Source: Actinomycetes bacterium (GTDB lineage: Bacteria > Actinomycetota > Acidimicrobiia > Acidimicrobiales > RAAP-2). Taken from it: 5,839 nt of DNA. The position numbers were made by a program, and so were the translations under genes. The notes under the pieces are model-generated. The model was given only the letters and a program-made list of their open reading frames with translations. It searched no databases and had not been told where the DNA came from. This document shows, piece after piece, positions 4,530-5,839 of the stretch (positions within the stretch are counted from its first letter, which is position 1; each line of letters opens with the position of its first letter). The stretch covers positions 1 through 5,839 of the forward strand of contig JAJZSX010000169.1 in assembly GCA_021849435.1 (NCBI GenBank). Direction: 5' to 3'.

Positions 4530-5839
4530 CCATGACGAGCGTCCTCGTCGCCAACCGGGGCGAGATCGCGCGGCGCGTGATCCGCGGCGCGCGTGCCCTG
4601 GGACTGCGCACCGTCGCGGTCTACGTCGACGGCGACGTGCGCGCGCCCTTCGTGACCGACGCCGACGTCGCGATCCGTCTCGCCACCGGCTACCTCGACG
4701 GCGCCGCCGTCATCGAGGCGGCCGTGCGCGCCGGGGCCGACGCGATCCACCCGGGCTACGGCTTCCTCTCGGAGAACGCCGACTTCGCCCGGGCCGTCAC
4801 CGCCGCCGGGCTCACCTGGGTCGGACCGCCCCCCGCGGTGATCGAGGCCATGGGCGACAAACTCGCGGCCAAGGACCTCGCCCGGTCGCTCAACGTCCCG
4901 GTCCTCGTCTCGAGCGAGGACCCCGCCGACGCGCAGTCCGTCGGCTTCCCGCTGCTCGTCAAGGCCGCGGCGGGCGGCGGCGGCAAGGGCATGCGCCTGG
5001 TCACCTCGATCGACCAGCTCGAGGAGTCGGTCGCGGCCGCGCGGCGCGAGGCCCTCGGGGGCTTCGGTGACGACCGGGTCTTCCTCGAGCGCTACGTCGG
5101 TGCATCGCGCCACGTGGAGATCCAGATCCTCGGCGACGCCCACGGCAACCTGGTGCACCTGGGCGAGCGCGAGTGCTCGATCCAGCGGCGCCACCAGAAG
5201 CTCGTCGAGGAGTCGCCCTCGCCCATCGTGGACCCGGCGATGCGCGCCGCGATGGGCGAGGCCGCCCTCACGCTCGCGCGCGCCATCGGCTACCAGTCCG
5301 CCGGCACGGTCGAGTTCCTGGTCGACGACGCCACGCGAGACTTCTTCTTCCTCGAGGTGAACACGCGGCTCCAGGTGGAGCACCCGGTCACCGAGATGGT
5401 GACCGGCGTGGACCTCGTGCGCGAGCAGCTGCGCATCGCCGACGGCCATCCGCTGAGCGCCCCAGAATCCGCCACACCCAACGGCTGGGCGATCGAGGTC
5501 CGGCTCTGTGCCGAGGACCCCAGCGCCGGCTTCCTGCCGGCGACGGGCGTGCTCGCCGCCTTCGAGCCGGCCGACGCGCCCGCGGTGCGCTGGGAGTCGG
5601 GCGTCGAGCGCGGGTCGGTCGTCTCGGTCGCCTTCGACCCGCTGCTCGCCAAGGTCATCGCCCACGCCCCGACGCGCGACGAGGCCGCGGGCGTGCTCGC
5701 GAGCGCCCTCGAGCGACTCCACCTCGGCGGGGTCGTGACCAACCGGGACTTCCTCGCCGCCACCCTTCGCCACCCCGGCTTCCTCGCCGGAGACACCACG
5801 ACCGACTTCATCGAGCGCCACCGGCCCAGCCGCACGCTC
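4526..5839 (+). CDS. Acyl-CoA carboxylase biotin carboxylase (alpha) subunit, 3' partial
   Basis: This ATP-grasp enzyme carboxylates biotin with bicarbonate and ATP, and supplies the adjacent carboxyltransferase. Translation from ATG 4526 gives 438 codons without a stop, running off the right edge. Seen in order: VLVANRGEIARRV (6-18), HPGYGFLSENADFA (75-88), Lys112 in MGDK, Lys146 and the glycine loop AAGGGGKGMR (148-157), ERECSIQRRHQK ending at Lys225, Glu263, Glu277, Asn279 and Arg281 in LEVNTRLQVEHPVTE, and Arg326 before AEDP. These match E. coli AccC residues Lys116, Lys159, Lys238, Glu276, Glu288, Asn290, Arg292 and Arg338, so catalysis should be intact. The biotin carboxylase domain is nearly complete at the edge (GVVTNRDFL, 403-410, then FIERH, 428-432). 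A carboxyltransferase-interacting region and biotin carrier domain with a lysine in an MKM-like motif are expected beyond. Two stretches are shorter than in AccC: about five residues before HPGYGF and nine between Lys112 and Lys146. A stand-alone AccC is possible but less likely. Confidence 0.95.
   Translation, partial: MTMTSVLVANRGEIARRVIRGARALGLRTVAVYVDGDVRAPFVTDADVAIRLATGYLDGAAVIEAAVRAGADAIHPGYGFLSENADFARAVTAAGLTWVGPPPAVIEAMGDKLAAKDLARSLNVPVLVSSEDPADAQSVGFPLLVKAAAGGGGKGMRLVTSIDQLEESVAAARREALGGFGDDRVFLERYVGASRHVEIQILGDAHGNLVHLGERECSIQRRHQKLVEESPSPIVDPAMRAAMGEAALTLARAIGYQSAGTVEFLVDDATRDFFFLEVNTRLQVEHPVTEMVTGVDLVREQLRIADGHPLSAPESATPNGWAIEVRLCAEDPSAGFLPATGVLAAFEPADAPAVRWESGVERGSVVSVAFDPLLAKVIAHAPTRDEAAGVLASALERLHLGGVVTNRDFLAATLRHPGFLAGDTTTDFIERHRPSRTL

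Noticed and set aside
4508..5821. Minus-strand open frame of 437 codons opposite the biotin carboxylase
   Set aside because: It mirrors the plus-strand gene codon for codon, is rich in Arg, Gly, Asp, His and Val without any domain, and arises from GC-rich third positions. The plus strand holds all the biotin carboxylase motifs.

Overview
The window is GC-rich bacterial DNA that reads like a metagenomic contig from a member of the Actinomycetota. Almost every base is coding, starts are often GTG, genes overlap or nearly touch, and one promoter looks leaderless. The RpiB is the catalytic-cysteine type, not the Cys-less type of mycobacteria and related actinomycetes. This favours a lineage outside class Actinomycetes, such as Acidimicrobiia. 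That placement is inference from motifs and gene order, not a phylogeny.

There are two divergent transcription units separated by a 59-base spacer (2833-2891). Leftward (minus strand), rpiB (ribose-5-phosphate isomerase B) is followed by glyA (serine hydroxymethyltransferase) and a WecA/Rfe-type polyprenyl-phosphate GlcNAc-1-phosphate transferase. The genes are packed so tightly that the ribosome binding sites of glyA and wecA overlap the stop codon of the preceding gene. This resembles the housekeeping cluster found just upstream of the F1Fo ATP synthase operon in many Gram-positive bacteria, so atp genes may lie past the left edge. Rightward (plus strand) are a biotin-dependent acyl-CoA carboxylase carboxyltransferase subunit of the methylcrotonyl/geranyl-CoA carboxylase type and, with a 4-base ATGA overlap, the biotin carboxylase subunit. 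The latter has no stop and runs off the right edge after 438 codons. Together they would form a carboxylase that loads CO2 onto biotin and moves it to an acyl-CoA. The biotin carrier domain is not in the window.

The left end deserves caution. Bases 1-9 are identical to the last nine bases of the common Illumina adapter. The apparent stop codon of wecA uses the final adapter base, so that stop is probably an assembly artefact and the gene probably continues.

I see no RNA genes, mobile elements, CRISPR arrays or clearly new system. The observations worth a second look are the adapter scar, the leaderless carboxylase promoter, the unassigned carboxylase substrate with a glycine-rich loop, and a few sequence departures in GlyA and the biotin carboxylase.
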